Positions 27,893 through 38,271 of a stretch of DNA of 64,000 nucleotides are shown here, in pieces. Below the pieces are notes generated by a model. It was not told the origin of the DNA and did not search any database. It saw only the letters and a list, made by a program, of their open reading frames with translations. The position numbers were made by a program, and so were the translations under genes. The stretch's first letter is position 1. Each line of letters starts with the position of its first letter. This DNA comes from Halolamina pelagica. Its GTDB lineage: Archaea; Halobacteriota; Halobacteria; Halobacteriales; Haloferacaceae. The stretch spans positions 1,736,001-1,800,000 of the forward strand of contig NZ_LGUC01000001.1 in NCBI RefSeq assembly GCF_001307315.1, read 5' to 3'.

Positions 27893-28505
27893 ATGACCGA
27901 AGCCGAGGCGCGCGATCCGGAGGAGCTCCCCCGGAGATTCGGGAGGAGGTGCCGACGTGGGACGACGAGTACTTCGACCGGGTCAGCGGTCGGCTGATGT
28001 TCAGCTACGACCTCGAACGGGACTACCGCGTTCGGGGCGAGTCGTTCGATCTCTACGGCGAGTTCCGAGTGCGGACCCAGAAGCAGTTCTTCCACCCCGC
28101 GCTAAGCTACGCCGATCACGACCGCGCGGAGTACCTGTTCGCGCGGCGGGTGGCTCGCCCGGCCGTCGACGACCTCGAGTCACTGGTCGAGCTGGGCCAC
28201 GACCTCGCCGACGACTGGATCGTCCCCAGCGAGGAGCATTTCGGAACGGAGTTCACGTTCGTCGTCGTCGCCGACGAGCTCACCGAGTCGGTCCGGGAGT
28301 TCGTCGAGGGGTTCCGCGAGCGAGAACTGCTCGCGTACGGCTACTACGGCCACTACGAGATCAACCTCGTCGTCGTCGCCCCGACACGGAGACGGTTATC
28401 GCCAGCACCGAGGCCGACACCGCGGAGGCGTTCGCGCTCTGGGGCGACGTCGAGCGGCCGAGCGAGAGCTTCCTCTCACGGTTCGCCAAGCGGTTCTGGA
28501 CGTAG
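27893..28505 (+). CDS. Conserved protein of unknown function, frameshifted twice
   Basis: The reading is MTEAEARDPEELP, then PEIREEVPTWDDEYFDRVSG through HYEINLVVVAP in a second frame, then TETVIASTEADTAEAFALWG to the stop in a third. One extra C at 27928-27932 and one at 28379-28382 restores about 204 residues. The composition is soluble and acidic; it looks like a conserved haloarchaeal protein but I cannot name its family. A preceding 18-codon reading frame (27840-27896) overlaps its ATG in an ATGA junction. Confidence 0.6.
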
Positions 28506-28652
28506 CTGTCGCTGGCGTGTTCTTGCAGAGGGAAGGTAATCGGGGACCGTGACGGTTCGGCCGCCCGGTGCGGCCGACCCGTGTCGCAGTGTCCGTCGCC
28601 GCCTACCGGCGACCGTCAGTCGTCGCTCGGTACGACGGAGTGACGACAGCCG

Positions 28653-30526
28653 TCAGTCGTCACTCGGTTCCGGCGTCGCACCGCTGCCGCCGCGAACGTT
28701 GCTGATGTTGTCGTACCCGATCTTGACCAGCGAGAGGGCCAGGTACATCAGCACCAGCGCCAGCAAGACCCGGACCGACGCGGAGACCTGGGCACCGAGC
28801 CCGCTCGCGCCGCCCATGATCAGCTGGTCGTACAGCTGTTCTTTGAACGCGACCCACGAGAGGCCGAGCACCGTGATCGTCACCATCAGCACCATCGGGA
28901 CGCCGGTGCTGATCAGCTGCTTGGACTCGTCCCAGTTGGCGAGCCAGACGGTCGCGGTCAGTAGCGCGAGCGCGGCGAGCAGCTGGTTCGCGCCGCCGAA
29001 CAGCGTCCACAGCGTCGCCCACTCGCCCGAGATGACCAGCACGTAGCCGAGGCCACACTGGATGATCGGGTTGGTGTACCGACCGCGGGCGAAGGAGCTC
29101 AGACCGCCGGAGAGCCCGGTTTCCGTCCCGCTGCCGGGCGTGCCGATGATCTCCTCCATCATGTATCGACCCAGGCGGGCCGCGGTGTCCGTCGACGTGA
29201 GCAGGAAGCTCACGAGGACGAGCGCCATGAACGGCGCGCCGAAGCTCGTCGGGATCCCCAGACTGGTGAGGATGATCCCGCCGCCGGACGCAAAGTTCGG
29301 GAGTGCGCCGCCGATCCCGCCGCCGGCCGCCGCTTCGGCGCCGCCGGCGATCGCGAGCGTCGACAGCGCCACCGCGGCGAGCAGCCCCTCGCCGAGCATC
29401 CCGCCGTAGCCGATCAGGCGGGCGTCGCTCTCCTTGTTGAGCTGTTTCGCGGTCGTCCCGGAGGAGACCAGCGAGTGGAACCCGCTGATCGTCCCACAGG
29501 CGATCGTTACGAACAGCATCGGGAACAGCGGGAACGGCGAGACCGCGGGCACCCCGAGGAACCCTTCGAACGCGGCGATGCTGTCGGCGACCACCAGCGG
29601 CTGGCTGGCCGTGCCGAGCAGCGTGCCGGCGATGATCGCGATCAGCGCACCGCCGACCCCCGCGTACAGGAGGAACGACGACAGGTAGTCACGCGGCTGG
29701 AGCAGCGTCCACACGGGGAGCGCGCTCGCGACCGCCGCGTAGATGAGGATCGCTGGGACCCACCCGGCGACGTTCGGCGTGAGAATCGCACTGGAGTCCA
29801 TCACCGCACCGGGGAGCCAGGCACCGTCGCCGAGGAAGCCGAGCAGGATGATCGTCCCGTCGGGGTAGGCGCCGGCCTCGACGGCCGGGAACAGCGCGAC
29901 GGGGTTGTTGATACCGAACCAGACGCCCGCGAACACGCCCGTGACGAACACGATCGTCCCGGGGATGAACGGGCCGTCGAGCTGGTAGAGATAGACGCCG
30001 AACACCACGGCGAGTGCGATGTACACGAAGCTCGCGGTGGCCGCCGAGGGGAACGCGTTCAGCACGATCCCGACGACGAGCGCGAACACCGCGACGACGA
30101 GGATGATGGTGAGGAACGCGAACCACAGCAGCAGGTTCTTGCCCCGTTCACCCACGTACTCGCCGATGATGTAGCCGATCGACTTCCCCTCGTGTCGCAT
30201 CGATCCCGAGAGGGAGACGAAGTCGTGCACGGCGCCCATCAGGGGTTGCCGATGGCCACCCACGCGAGGGCGGGGACCCAGCCCCAAATGGCGCCGGCCG
30301 TGATCGGGCCGACGATCGGTGCGCCGCCCGCAATGCTCGAGAAGTGGTGCCCGAGCAGCACTGGTTTCTTGGACGGGACGTACTCCTGACCGTCTTCGTA
30401 TTTGTGGGCCGGCGTCTCACGTGAGTCGTCGAGGTCGACGAACTGCGAGAGGTACTTCGAGTACCCCACGTACCCGACGGAGAACGTGATCAACACCGCC
30501 GCCACGATCCAGATTACCTGAGTCAT
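28653..30526 (-). CDS. cstA: Carbon starvation protein A family transporter (CstA), frameshifted
   Basis: A large membrane protein of about 624 residues with some 16 TM segments, related to CstA/BtsT peptide or pyruvate transporters. The signature LLGHHFSSIAGGAPIVGPI is near residue 60, and GFHSLVSSGTTAKQLNKESD is another CstA block. The first 95 residues and the rest lie in different frames; one extra base at the G run 30242-30245 restores AWVAIGNPLMGAVHDF. The substrate in haloarchaea is unproven; pyruvate or peptides are family precedents. Confidence 0.85.
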
Positions 30527-30637
30527 TGTGTCACGTACCTTCGTGATAGAGATTGTTGTACAGGACTTAAGCCTTGGCCAATCGTTCCACTACGTCGCTT
30601 CGCTGTCAAAAAGATACGGTGCCTCAGTCGTCGCCGA

Positions 30638-31612
30638 TCAGATGAACGTCGGCTCCTCGACGGCGACGGACACCTCGAGTTCGGCGGCCACCTCGGCGAG
30701 CAGGTCGCCCCTGATCTCGCGGGTTCGCGTCTCGATCTCCGCCAACAGCGGCGGGGCCAGCGACTCCCGGACCTGATCCAGCCGGTCCGTCTCCGTCTCG
30801 ATGCGGTCACGGAGGTAGCGGGCACCGCGGCCGTTCTCGTCGTCGTCGGGCGCGGGCGTGAGTTTGTTCGCGATCAGGCCGTCGACGCCCAACCCCTCGG
30901 CGTCCATGTCGTCGATCGCGCGGGCGGTCTCGTTGACCGAGAGCTGGTCGGGGTTCAACACCAGGAAAAAGGCGGCGTCGTTCCGGAGCGCCCCGCCGGC
31001 GAACTCGAAGAACTCCTTGCGGTCCTGCAGCCGTTCGAGAACGGGGTCGCCATCCATCACCCGCCGGGGCTCGTTGTTCCCGATCGCGGCTTTCTCGAAC
31101 AGGTCGATGCTCTGTCGGCGCTTGTACATCAGCCGGTCGACCCAGTCTTCGAGGAACTCCGGGAGCCCGAGCAGGCGCAGCGTCGATCCCGTGGGTGCGG
31201 TGTCGAACACGACGCGGTCGTAGGGGTCGCTCCCCTTCATCACCTCGACGAACCGATCGAACAGCGCCGACTCGTAGGCGCCCGGCGTCTGGTGGGCCAT
31301 CTCCAGCTGTTTGTTGATCTCGTTCACCATCGACGCCGACACCTGATCCGAGAGCCGGTTCCGGATGTCGTCGAGATGGGCGGTCACCTCGTCCTCGGGG
31401 TCGATCTCGAGCGCGTCGAGGCCGTCGACGCCCGCCACTGGCTCCGGGACGTCGCCGAACTCCTGATCGAACACGTCGGAGACGGAGTGGGCCGGGTCAG
31501 TCGAGACGACGAGCGTGTCCACGCCCGCCTCGGCGCACTTCCGCGCGTACGCACACGAGACGGTCGTCTTGCCGACCCCGCCCTTCCCGCCGAAGAACAC
31601 GAATGGCTTCAT
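30638..31612 (-). CDS. Get3/ArsA-family ATPase
   Basis: A 324-residue ATPase of the ArsA/TRC40/Get3 group. It has the deviant Walker A loop FFGGKGGVGKTT at the very N-terminus, a switch region VVSTDPAHSVSDVF, and the switch II-like VVFDTAPTGSTLRLLGLPEF. A single ATPase half and lack of a CxxC zinc pair are as in many archaeal Get3-like proteins. It may target tail-anchored membrane proteins rather than pump arsenite: it is far from the ars operon. It overlaps the upstream gene in a TGATG-type junction. Confidence 0.85.
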   Translation of the reverse strand: MKPFVFFGGKGGVGKTTVSCAYARKCAEAGVDTLVVSTDPAHSVSDVFDQEFGDVPEPVAGVDGLDALEIDPEDEVTAHLDDIRNRLSDQVSASMVNEINKQLEMAHQTPGAYESALFDRFVEVMKGSDPYDRVVFDTAPTGSTLRLLGLPEFLEDWVDRLMYKRRQSIDLFEKAAIGNNEPRRVMDGDPVLERLQDRKEFFEFAGGALRNDAAFFLVLNPDQLSVNETARAIDDMDAEGLGVDGLIANKLTPAPDDDENGRGARYLRDRIETETDRLDQVRESLAPPLLAEIETRTREIRGDLLAEVAAELEVSVAVEEPTFI

Positions 31613-31908
31613 CAGAAGTGGTACTGCTGGCCCTTGCGTTCGAGCATCGTGTTCCGGTCCCAGAGCCGTCGCTCCCACGCCTTGAACTCGTCTTCGATGT
31701 AGGGCAGGATCTCGGCAGTGTAGTACGACACCGGCGACGGGATCCCGAAGGCGTCGGGGAAGCACGCGAGCATGAACGCGTCCTCCAGATCCTCGGCCTC
31801 CTTCTCGATCTTCTCGTACGCCGGATGGCTGATCATCCCGTGGTAGAGCCCCCGGAGCCACTCGTCGAGTTCCGCGAGGAACCGATCGATCCGTTCGGAG
31901 AGGTCCAT
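31612..31908 (-). CDS. Small helical partner of the Get3-like ATPase, unknown function
   Basis: A 98-residue, mostly helical acidic protein (LSERIDRFLAELDEWLRGLY, EKIEKEAEDLEDAFMLACF, YIEDEFKAWERRLWDR). No membrane segment or known motif is seen. Its stop overlaps the start of the Get3/ArsA-like gene by one nucleotide, so the two are translated together and may form a complex. The start MDLSERIDR is preferred; upstream sequence is basic and Pro-rich. Confidence 0.6.
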   Translation of the reverse strand: MDLSERIDRFLAELDEWLRGLYHGMISHPAYEKIEKEAEDLEDAFMLACFPDAFGIPSPVSYYTAEILPYIEDEFKAWERRLWDRNTMLERKGQQYHF

Positions 31909-32039
31909 CGTCTCTGGTGGTACGAGTTCACGCGGTAAAAGCTGTCGTAGCCGCGGGCGCCCGTTCGGGGCCACCGACGCCCGAAGCGGCGTCGGCCACT
32001 GCCGAGGGGTTGAAAGGCGAGTGGCACCCACCCACACGC

Positions 32040-33299
32040 ATGAGCGATCGTATCCCGGTCACGGTGCTCTCGGGGAGCCTGGGCGCCGGGAAAACCACGC
32101 TGTTGAACCACCTGCTGACCGACGCCGGCGACCGCGACATCGCGGTGCTCGTCAACGACATGGGCGACGTGAACGTCGACGCCGAGCTCGTCGCCGAGGG
32201 GTCGGACACCGACGTTGCCGGCGGGGTCGAGGAGCTCTCGAACGGCTGTATCTGCTGTGAACTGCAGGACGACCTCGAGACGGCCGTCGTCCGGCTCGCA
32301 CAGAACCGGGAGTTCGACCATCTCGTGGTGGAGTCCTCGGGCATCTCCGAGCCCGCGCCCGTCGCGCGACTGTTCACCACCGAGTCCGCCGCGGCGGCGC
32401 GCTACCGCGTCAACGGGCTGGTGACCGTCGTCGACTCGCGGCTGTTCGTCGACACCTTCGGCGGCGAGGGGACTCCCGAGCGCACGGCCGCCGAGGAGGA
32501 CGACCGGCCGCTGTCGGACCTCCTCGTCGAGCAGATCGAGGTGTCGAACGCGGTCGTACTGAACAAAGCCGACCTCTGTACTGCCGACGAACTCGACGAG
32601 GCCGAGGCGCTGGTCGCGGCGCTCCAGCCCGACGCCGACACTGTCCGCACGTCGTTCTCGTCGGTCGATCCGTCGTGGCTGCTCGACGTAGCGCGGTTCG
32701 AGGAGCGCGAAGTGAGCGATCTCCCCGGCTGGAAACGGGCGCTGGCGGAGGTACAGAGCGATCACGACGGACACGATGAGGCGGGTCACGACAGCGACCA
32801 CGACGACGATCATCACCACGGCCACCGCCACCAGGACGACGTGTACGGCATCTCCTCGTTCACCTACCGGCGCCGACGCCCGTTCCACCCCGAGCGCCTC
32901 GCCGCGGTGCTCCGCGATCTCCCGGCGGGCGTGGTGCGCTCCAAAGGGACGCTCTGGGTCGCCGGCAACGACCTCCGCCAGACTGTCGGGCAGGCGGGTC
33001 GATCCGTTCGCGTGGAGGCGCGCGGCCCGTGGATCGCCTCGCTGCCCGAGATCGAGCAGGATCTCTACCGATCGAACCGGCCGAACCTGGAGTGGAACGA
33101 GGAGCACGGCGACCGGCGCACGGAGTACGTCGTGATCGGGACCGAGTTCGACGAGGACGCGCTGCGGACCCGGTTCGACGATGCGCTGGTCACCGACGCG
33201 GAGTGGGAGCGACTCGACGAACTTCCCGCGGGGCCGTTCCCGACCACGAACGAGGAGGAGACCGCGCTACGAGAGCCGACCCCCGCAGCGGTCGAGTAG
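32040..33299 (+). CDS. CobW/ZNG1-type G3E GTPase (metal chaperone)
   Basis: A 419-residue G3E GTPase. Walker A is GSLGAGKTTLLNH, the metal motif CxCC is NGCICCELQDD, and G4 is NKAD. The CobW C-terminal domain (ISSFTYRRRRPFHPERLAAV) follows a His/Asp-rich loop at about residues 240-270 (HHHGHRH and neighbours) that is expected to bind zinc or another metal. Such proteins deliver metal to client enzymes. It is divergent from the Get3-like operon and is followed by a convergent zinc-ribbon gene. Confidence 0.87.
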   Translation: MSDRIPVTVLSGSLGAGKTTLLNHLLTDAGDRDIAVLVNDMGDVNVDAELVAEGSDTDVAGGVEELSNGCICCELQDDLETAVVRLAQNREFDHLVVESSGISEPAPVARLFTTESAAAARYRVNGLVTVVDSRLFVDTFGGEGTPERTAAEEDDRPLSDLLVEQIEVSNAVVLNKADLCTADELDEAEALVAALQPDADTVRTSFSSVDPSWLLDVARFEEREVSDLPGWKRALAEVQSDHDGHDEAGHDSDHDDDHHHGHRHQDDVYGISSFTYRRRRPFHPERLAAVLRDLPAGVVRSKGTLWVAGNDLRQTVGQAGRSVRVEARGPWIASLPEIEQDLYRSNRPNLEWNEEHGDRRTEYVVIGTEFDEDALRTRFDDALVTDAEWERLDELPAGPFPTTNEEETALREPTPAAVE

Positions 33300-33301
33300 C
33301 G

Positions 33302-33526
33302 TCAGCAGGCACAGCCGTCGGCGTGGGCGCGCTCGAACCGCATCGCCGACCCGCAGTCTGGACACTGCGGCGTTCCGTCGTCGTCGCGGTCCAGTCCCTC
33401 CGACTCGACCGCCACGTCCCGAACCCGCACGTCGCAGTCGTCACACCAGTACGCGCCGTTCGATGTCGCTTCCGTCGACGCTGACTCCCGCGTCAGCGCG
33501 TCGTGTATTGTGCCAACGATTCCCAT
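33302..33526 (-). CDS. Small zinc-ribbon protein
   Basis: A 74-residue protein. The two CxxC pairs YWCDDCDVR and PQCPDCGSAMR form a zinc ribbon, and the tail ends HADGCAC, giving extra possible ligands. It is convergent with the CobW-like GTPase with 2 nt between stops. Function is unknown. Confidence 0.62.
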   Translation of the reverse strand: MGIVGTIHDALTRESASTEATSNGAYWCDDCDVRVRDVAVESEGLDRDDDGTPQCPDCGSAMRFERAHADGCAC

Positions 33527-33605
33527 AGTCTCCCTTTTCGACTCGACCGACTTCACTCTCCCGGCGGCGACCAACAGCTAAGTGGCCCGGACTCTGGCTA
33601 CGTGT

Positions 33606-33839
33606 ATGAGCGAGGAGGACGACGGCCCGACGGGTCGGGAGGGGTTCGAGGCGGCGACGGAGCGCTCCGCGGGGAACCCGTGGGTCGTCCACGGCTTGAA
33701 CCTGGTACTGTCGACGGTGTTCGCGGTCACGATCATCTGGGGGCTCGACTTCGTCGGCAGCGTCGCGTTCACCCCGGTCAACGTCGCGACGGCGACGGTG
33801 CTCATCTTCACCGCCGCGTACCTGATGTCCGTACGCTAG
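33606..33839 (+). CDS. Small two-TM membrane protein, unknown function
   Basis: A 77-residue protein: an acidic 25-residue cytoplasmic-type N-terminus, then two membrane segments (WVVHGLNLVLSTVFAVTIIW and VNVATATVLIFTAAYLM). ATG 33606 is preferred to the upstream start at 33582. No family recognised. Confidence 0.55.
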   Translation: MSEEDDGPTGREGFEAATERSAGNPWVVHGLNLVLSTVFAVTIIWGLDFVGSVAFTPVNVATATVLIFTAAYLMSVR

Positions 33840-33925
33840 CGCCGGGCGTCGCGAGGGGCGGTCCAGCGGTCGGCCGAGCAACACTCACCGGAAGCGACAC
33901 ATGCCTCCGCCCCTATCAGTCGGAT

Positions 33926-34225
33926 ATGGTCGGACTCGGAAGCACCGCACAGAAGCTGCAGACCGTCGCGGAGAAAGCGGAGAAGGTGTACGAGCGGATG
34001 AACAAACTCCGGGAGGAGGTCGAGGAGACCCAGCAGACCGTCGACGAGACCAAGGAACGAGTCGGCACCGTCGAGGAGGAGCTGGCCGAACAGCGCGCCG
34101 TCCTCGACGCCATCGCGGATCAGCACGACATCGACGTCGACGCCGTCGCCGCCGAGGCCCACATCAGCGAGGCGGAGGACGGCGAGGCGTCGTCGGAGGA
34201 GGACGCGGCGACCACCGACGACTGA
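33926..34225 (+). CDS. Coiled-coil protein, DUF5798-like
   Basis: A 99-residue protein: GLGSTAQKLQTVAEKAEKVY, then heptad-rich sequence (LREEVEETQQTVDETKERV, VEEELAEQRAVLDAIADQHD), then a Glu/Ser-rich disordered tail. It resembles the haloarchaeal DUF5798 family as I remember it. A coiled-coil oligomer is expected; the role is unknown. Confidence 0.6.
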   Translation: MVGLGSTAQKLQTVAEKAEKVYERMNKLREEVEETQQTVDETKERVGTVEEELAEQRAVLDAIADQHDIDVDAVAAEAHISEAEDGEASSEEDAATTDD

Positions 34226-34293
34226 GCGTCCTCGGTCGCGGGGTCGCTTTTACAGATGATAAACTACACAACGGCTACCCTCCACGACCCCGT

Positions 34294-35274
34294 ATGAGCA
34301 CTCATCGAGAACCCCTGGACTCGGTTCTCGACACCATCGGCGAGACGCCGCTGGTCCGTGTCCACGATAGCCCCGACGCCGTCCCAGTGTACGCGAAACT
34401 GGAGTCGTTCAACCCCGGGGCCAGCATCAAGGACCGCATCGGGAAGTACATGCTCGAAGGGATGCTGGAGCGGGGCGACGTGGACCCCGGCGGCACGGTC
34501 ATCGAACCCACCGCCGGCAACACGGGCATCGGTATCGCCGTCGCCGCCCGCCAGCTCGATCTCGACGCCGTGTTCGTCGTCCCCGAACGGTTCTCCGTCG
34601 AGAAACAGACGCTGATGCGCGCACTGGGCGCCGAAGTGATCAACACGCCCAGCGAGGACGGGATGCCCCGCGCGATCGAGCGCGCTCACGAACTCGCCGA
34701 GGAACTGGACAACGCCGCAGTCCCCCAACAGTTCTCGAATCCCCTGAACGCCGAGGCCCACTACGAGACCACGGCACCGGAGATCTATGACGCCCTCGAC
34801 GGCGAAGTCGGTGCACTCGTGGCTGGCTGCGGGACGGCAGGCACCCTGATGGGGCTGGCCCGGTACGGACGCGAGCAGCACGGGGACACCCACGTCGCCG
34901 CCGTCGAGCCCGAGGGGTCGCTCTACGGGACGCTCCTCGGCGAGGAGCGCGAGGAAGGCGAGTACAAGACCGAGGGTATCGGGACCCACGACACCTCGAC
35001 GAACGAGCTGTTCGAGCCCGACCTCGTCGACGAGGTCCACGCCGTCCCGGACGAGGAGTCCCACGCCGAGGTGCAGCGCCTCGCCGCCGAGGAGGGCCAC
35101 CTCGTGGCCTCCAGCTCCGGCGCGAACGCGATCGCGGCGAAACAGGTGGCGGAGCGGATCGCCGACGGCGAGATCGACGCCCCCTACGACGCGGTGGTGA
35201 CGGTGTTCCCCGACTCCAGCGAGCGCTACCTCTCGAAGGGGCTCTACGGCGAGTACGAGGAGTGGGAAGGGTAG
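34294..35274 (+). CDS. cysK: Cysteine synthase / PLP-dependent beta-synthase
   Basis: A 326-residue fold-type II PLP enzyme making cysteine from O-acetylserine (or O-phosphoserine) and sulfide. The PLP lysine lies in FNPGASIKDRIGKYM, the substrate loop in EPTAGNTGIGIAVAA, and the glycine-rich phosphate loop in VAGCGTAGTLMG. The C-terminus SSSGANAIAAKQVAERIADG matches CysK/CBS. Cystathionine beta-synthase activity cannot be ruled out. Confidence 0.87.
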   Translation: MSTHREPLDSVLDTIGETPLVRVHDSPDAVPVYAKLESFNPGASIKDRIGKYMLEGMLERGDVDPGGTVIEPTAGNTGIGIAVAARQLDLDAVFVVPERFSVEKQTLMRALGAEVINTPSEDGMPRAIERAHELAEELDNAAVPQQFSNPLNAEAHYETTAPEIYDALDGEVGALVAGCGTAGTLMGLARYGREQHGDTHVAAVEPEGSLYGTLLGEEREEGEYKTEGIGTHDTSTNELFEPDLVDEVHAVPDEESHAEVQRLAAEEGHLVASSSGANAIAAKQVAERIADGEIDAPYDAVVTVFPDSSERYLSKGLYGEYEEWEG

Positions 35275-35558
35275 CCCCCCACGGCTTGCCGGCAGGTGCG
35301 GCCGAGCGGATCTGACGCCGTGCTAACGAGCCCCAAATCACGTCGTACGTGGCCGCTGGCGACGGATCGCCCGTCGCGTTCGCAACGGCGCCGATGGTGA
35401 ACTACACGTTCGTGCATGTTTTCCTCGCCGTGGCCGAAGAACTCCCGCGACGCCGGCGAAGACGTACCCAGTTTGGCTGCAGACAGGTTACTTTGCTAAC
35501 CCAACGGAACAGCGAAACGATGGGCTTAACCTCCGTTCCAAGGGAAAAACCGGTAACG

Positions 35559-36644
35559 ATGCGCGAGCACATCGACCGGCGGACGTTCGTCGCGGGCGCG
35601 ACCGGCGCAGCACTGACCGGGCTGACTGGCTGCCTCGGCGGCAGTGGCGGTGACAGCGCCGAGGCTCACGTCGGCATGGTCTACTCCCTGGGCGGCCTCG
35701 GGGACGAGGCGTTCAACGACATGGCCCACGCGGGTATCCAGAAGGCCGAGGAGGAACTCGGCATCGCCTACGACAACACCGAGCCCGAGGGCCAGAGCGA
35801 GTTCGGCACCTTCCAGAGCCAGTTTGCGAGCTCGTCGGACCCCAACTACGACCTCGTGACCTGTATCGGGTTCTCCCAGCGGACCGCGCTCCAGGAGAAC
35901 GCCGATGAGTACCCCGATCAGAACTTCATGCTCGTCGACGCCGGACTCGACGCCGACAACGTCGCTTCCTACCGCTTCCGCGAGCACGAAGGCTCGTTCC
36001 AGGTGGGCCACCTCGCCGGCCTCCTCTCCACGCGCGAGTTCAGCCACGAGGGGAGCTACAGCGGCACCGAGAAGACGTTCTCCAGCGACCCCGACACCAA
36101 GACGGTCGGCTTCGTCGGCGGCAAAGAGAACCCCCTGATCAAGAAGTTCGAGGCCGGCTTCATCGCCGGCGTCCACCACGCAGACGCCGACATCGACGTC
36201 CGCTCGGCGTACGCGGGGTCCTGGAACGACCCGGGCCGCGGACAGGAGATCGCCGGCTCGATGTACGACGAGGGCGCCGACATCGTCTACCACGCCGCCG
36301 GCGCCACCGGGAGCGGCGTGTTCAACGCCGCGGGCGAGCGCGGCCGCCTCGCCATCGGCGTCGACAGCGACCAGTCGCTGAGCAGTGACGCCAGCCACAC
36401 CATCGTCGCCAGCATGGTCAAGCACGTCGACACCGCGGTGTTCAACGCGACGAAGGACGTCGTGAACGACGAGTTCAAGGGCGGCTCGACGGTCTCGCTC
36501 GGCCTGGAGGACGGCGGGGTTGAGGCCGTCATCGGCGCCGATTACGAGGGTGAGATCCCGCAGGAGGTTCTCGACGCGCTCGACTCCTCGCGGGAGGCCA
36601 TCCAGAACGGCGACATCGACGTTCCGACCGAACCCGAAAACTGA
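35559..36644 (+). CDS. BMP/PnrA-family nucleoside-binding lipoprotein of an ABC importer
   Basis: A 361-residue extracytoplasmic binding protein. The N-terminus has a Tat motif (DRRTFVAGATG) and a lipobox (LTGLTGC), so it is exported folded and lipid-anchored. The mature part is PnrA/BmpA-like: VGMVYSLGGLGDEAFNDMA, DLVTCIGFSQRTALQENA, VGFVGGKENPLIKKFEAGF, IVYHAAGATGSGVFNAA. The ATPase and two permeases follow, giving a complete purine-nucleoside-type uptake system. The ATG at 35559 is chosen because the Tat motif must be N-terminal. Confidence 0.87.
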   Translation: MREHIDRRTFVAGATGAALTGLTGCLGGSGGDSAEAHVGMVYSLGGLGDEAFNDMAHAGIQKAEEELGIAYDNTEPEGQSEFGTFQSQFASSSDPNYDLVTCIGFSQRTALQENADEYPDQNFMLVDAGLDADNVASYRFREHEGSFQVGHLAGLLSTREFSHEGSYSGTEKTFSSDPDTKTVGFVGGKENPLIKKFEAGFIAGVHHADADIDVRSAYAGSWNDPGRGQEIAGSMYDEGADIVYHAAGATGSGVFNAAGERGRLAIGVDSDQSLSSDASHTIVASMVKHVDTAVFNATKDVVNDEFKGGSTVSLGLEDGGVEAVIGADYEGEIPQEVLDALDSSREAIQNGDIDVPTEPEN

Positions 36645-36713
36645 ACCCCGAGCGATCGTCCGACCCCTCCCGGCGTCGGGGCGAACCACCCTCCACCCTC
36701 TCGAACTAAATAG

Positions 36714-38271
36714 ATGACTGCGCCAGCGGTCGACCTCAGACAGATCACCAAACAGTTCCCGGGCGTCCTCGCGAACGACGAGGTCGACCTGACCGTCGAT
36801 CGCGGGAGCGTCCACGCCCTCCTCGGCGAGAACGGGGCGGGCAAGACGACGCTGATGAACGTTCTCTACGGGCTGTACAAGCCCACCTCCGGAACCGTCG
36901 TCGTCGACGGCCAGGAGCGGACGTTCGACTCGCCCCGGGACGCCATCGACGCCGGCGTCGGCATGATCCACCAGCACTTCATGCTCGTGGAGCCGATGAC
37001 CGTGACCCAGAACGTCGTGCTCGGCAACGAGCCCCGCAAGTGGGGCGGGCTCGCGGTCGACCGCGAGCGAGCCCGCGAGGCGGTGGCCGAACTCGCCGAA
37101 CGCTACGGCTTCGACGTCGATCCGACGGCGACCGTCGCCGACCTCTCGGTGGGCGAGCAACAGCGCATCGAGATCCTGAAGGCGCTCTACCGGGGTGCCG
37201 ACGTGCTCATCCTCGACGAACCGACCGCGGTGCTCACCCCCAGGAGGTCGAGGAGCTGTTCGAGGTGTTCGACGAACTCACCGAGGCCGGCAAGACGATC
37301 ATCTTCATCTCCCACAAGCTGAGCGAGGTGACCGCCGCCGCCGACGAGGTGACGGTGCTGCGTGACGGGGAGAACGTCGGCACCGTCGACACCGACGACG
37401 TCGACGACACCGAACTCGCGGAGCTGATGGTCGGCCGCGAGGTGCTGTTCGACACCGAGAAGTCGCCCGTCGACGCCGGCGCGGTGGGGCTCGCAGCCCG
37501 TGACCTCGTGGTCGAAGACGACCGCGGAGTCCGGGCCGTCGACGGCGTCGACCTGGAAGTGGCCGAGGGCGAGGTGTTCGGCGTCGCCGGCGTCGACGGC
37601 AACGGCCAGTCCGAACTGGTCGAGGCGCTCACCGGCCTCCGAACGCCGAGCTCCGGGCGTGTCGCGCTCGGGGCACGGACGTGACCGACGAGTCGCGGCG
37701 CCAGCGCATCGAAGACGGGATGGCGTACGTCCCGGAGGACCGCCAGGCCCGCGGGCTGGTGATGTCCTACGACCTGACCGAGAACGGCCTGCTCGGCAGC
37801 CAGCGCGACCCGCAGTTCGCCGACGCCGGCCGCATCCGCTGGGACGACGCCGAGGCCCACGCCGAGGAGATCGTCGCGGAGTACGACGTGCGCCCCGCCG
37901 ACGCGGGCGCTGAAGCGCGCTCGCTCTCGGGCGGGAACCAACAGAAGTTCATCGTCGGCCGTGAGTTCGCCCGCGAGCCGGAGGCGGTCGTCGCGTCCCA
38001 CCCGACGCGGGGTGTCGACGTGGGGAGCGTGGAGTTCATCCACGACCGCCTGCTCGACCTCCGGGAGCAGGGGGCGGCTGTGTTGCTGGTCTCCTCGAAG
38101 CTCGACGAGGTCCGGAGCCTCTCCGACCGACTCGGCGTGATGCACGACGGGGAACTGATCGACGTGGTCGACCCCGCGGAAGTGACCGAGGAGCAGTTGG
38201 GGCTCCTGATGGCGGGCGAGCGGCCGCCGGACGTGCCACGAGCGACCGTGCGGGCCGGAGGTGACGTATGA
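36714..38271 (+). CDS. Nucleoside/sugar ABC importer double ATPase, frameshifted twice
   Basis: A RbsA/NupA-type protein of about 519 residues with two ATPase halves. Half 1 has [38 protein letters not shown] and [13 protein letters not shown]. Half 2 has [19 protein letters not shown] and [15 protein letters not shown], with a Walker B region [13 protein letters not shown] whose residues are degenerate, as is usual for the second half. One extra C at 37237-37241 and one extra G at 37670-37673 restore a single frame. It overlaps the next permease in ATGA. Confidence 0.83.
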
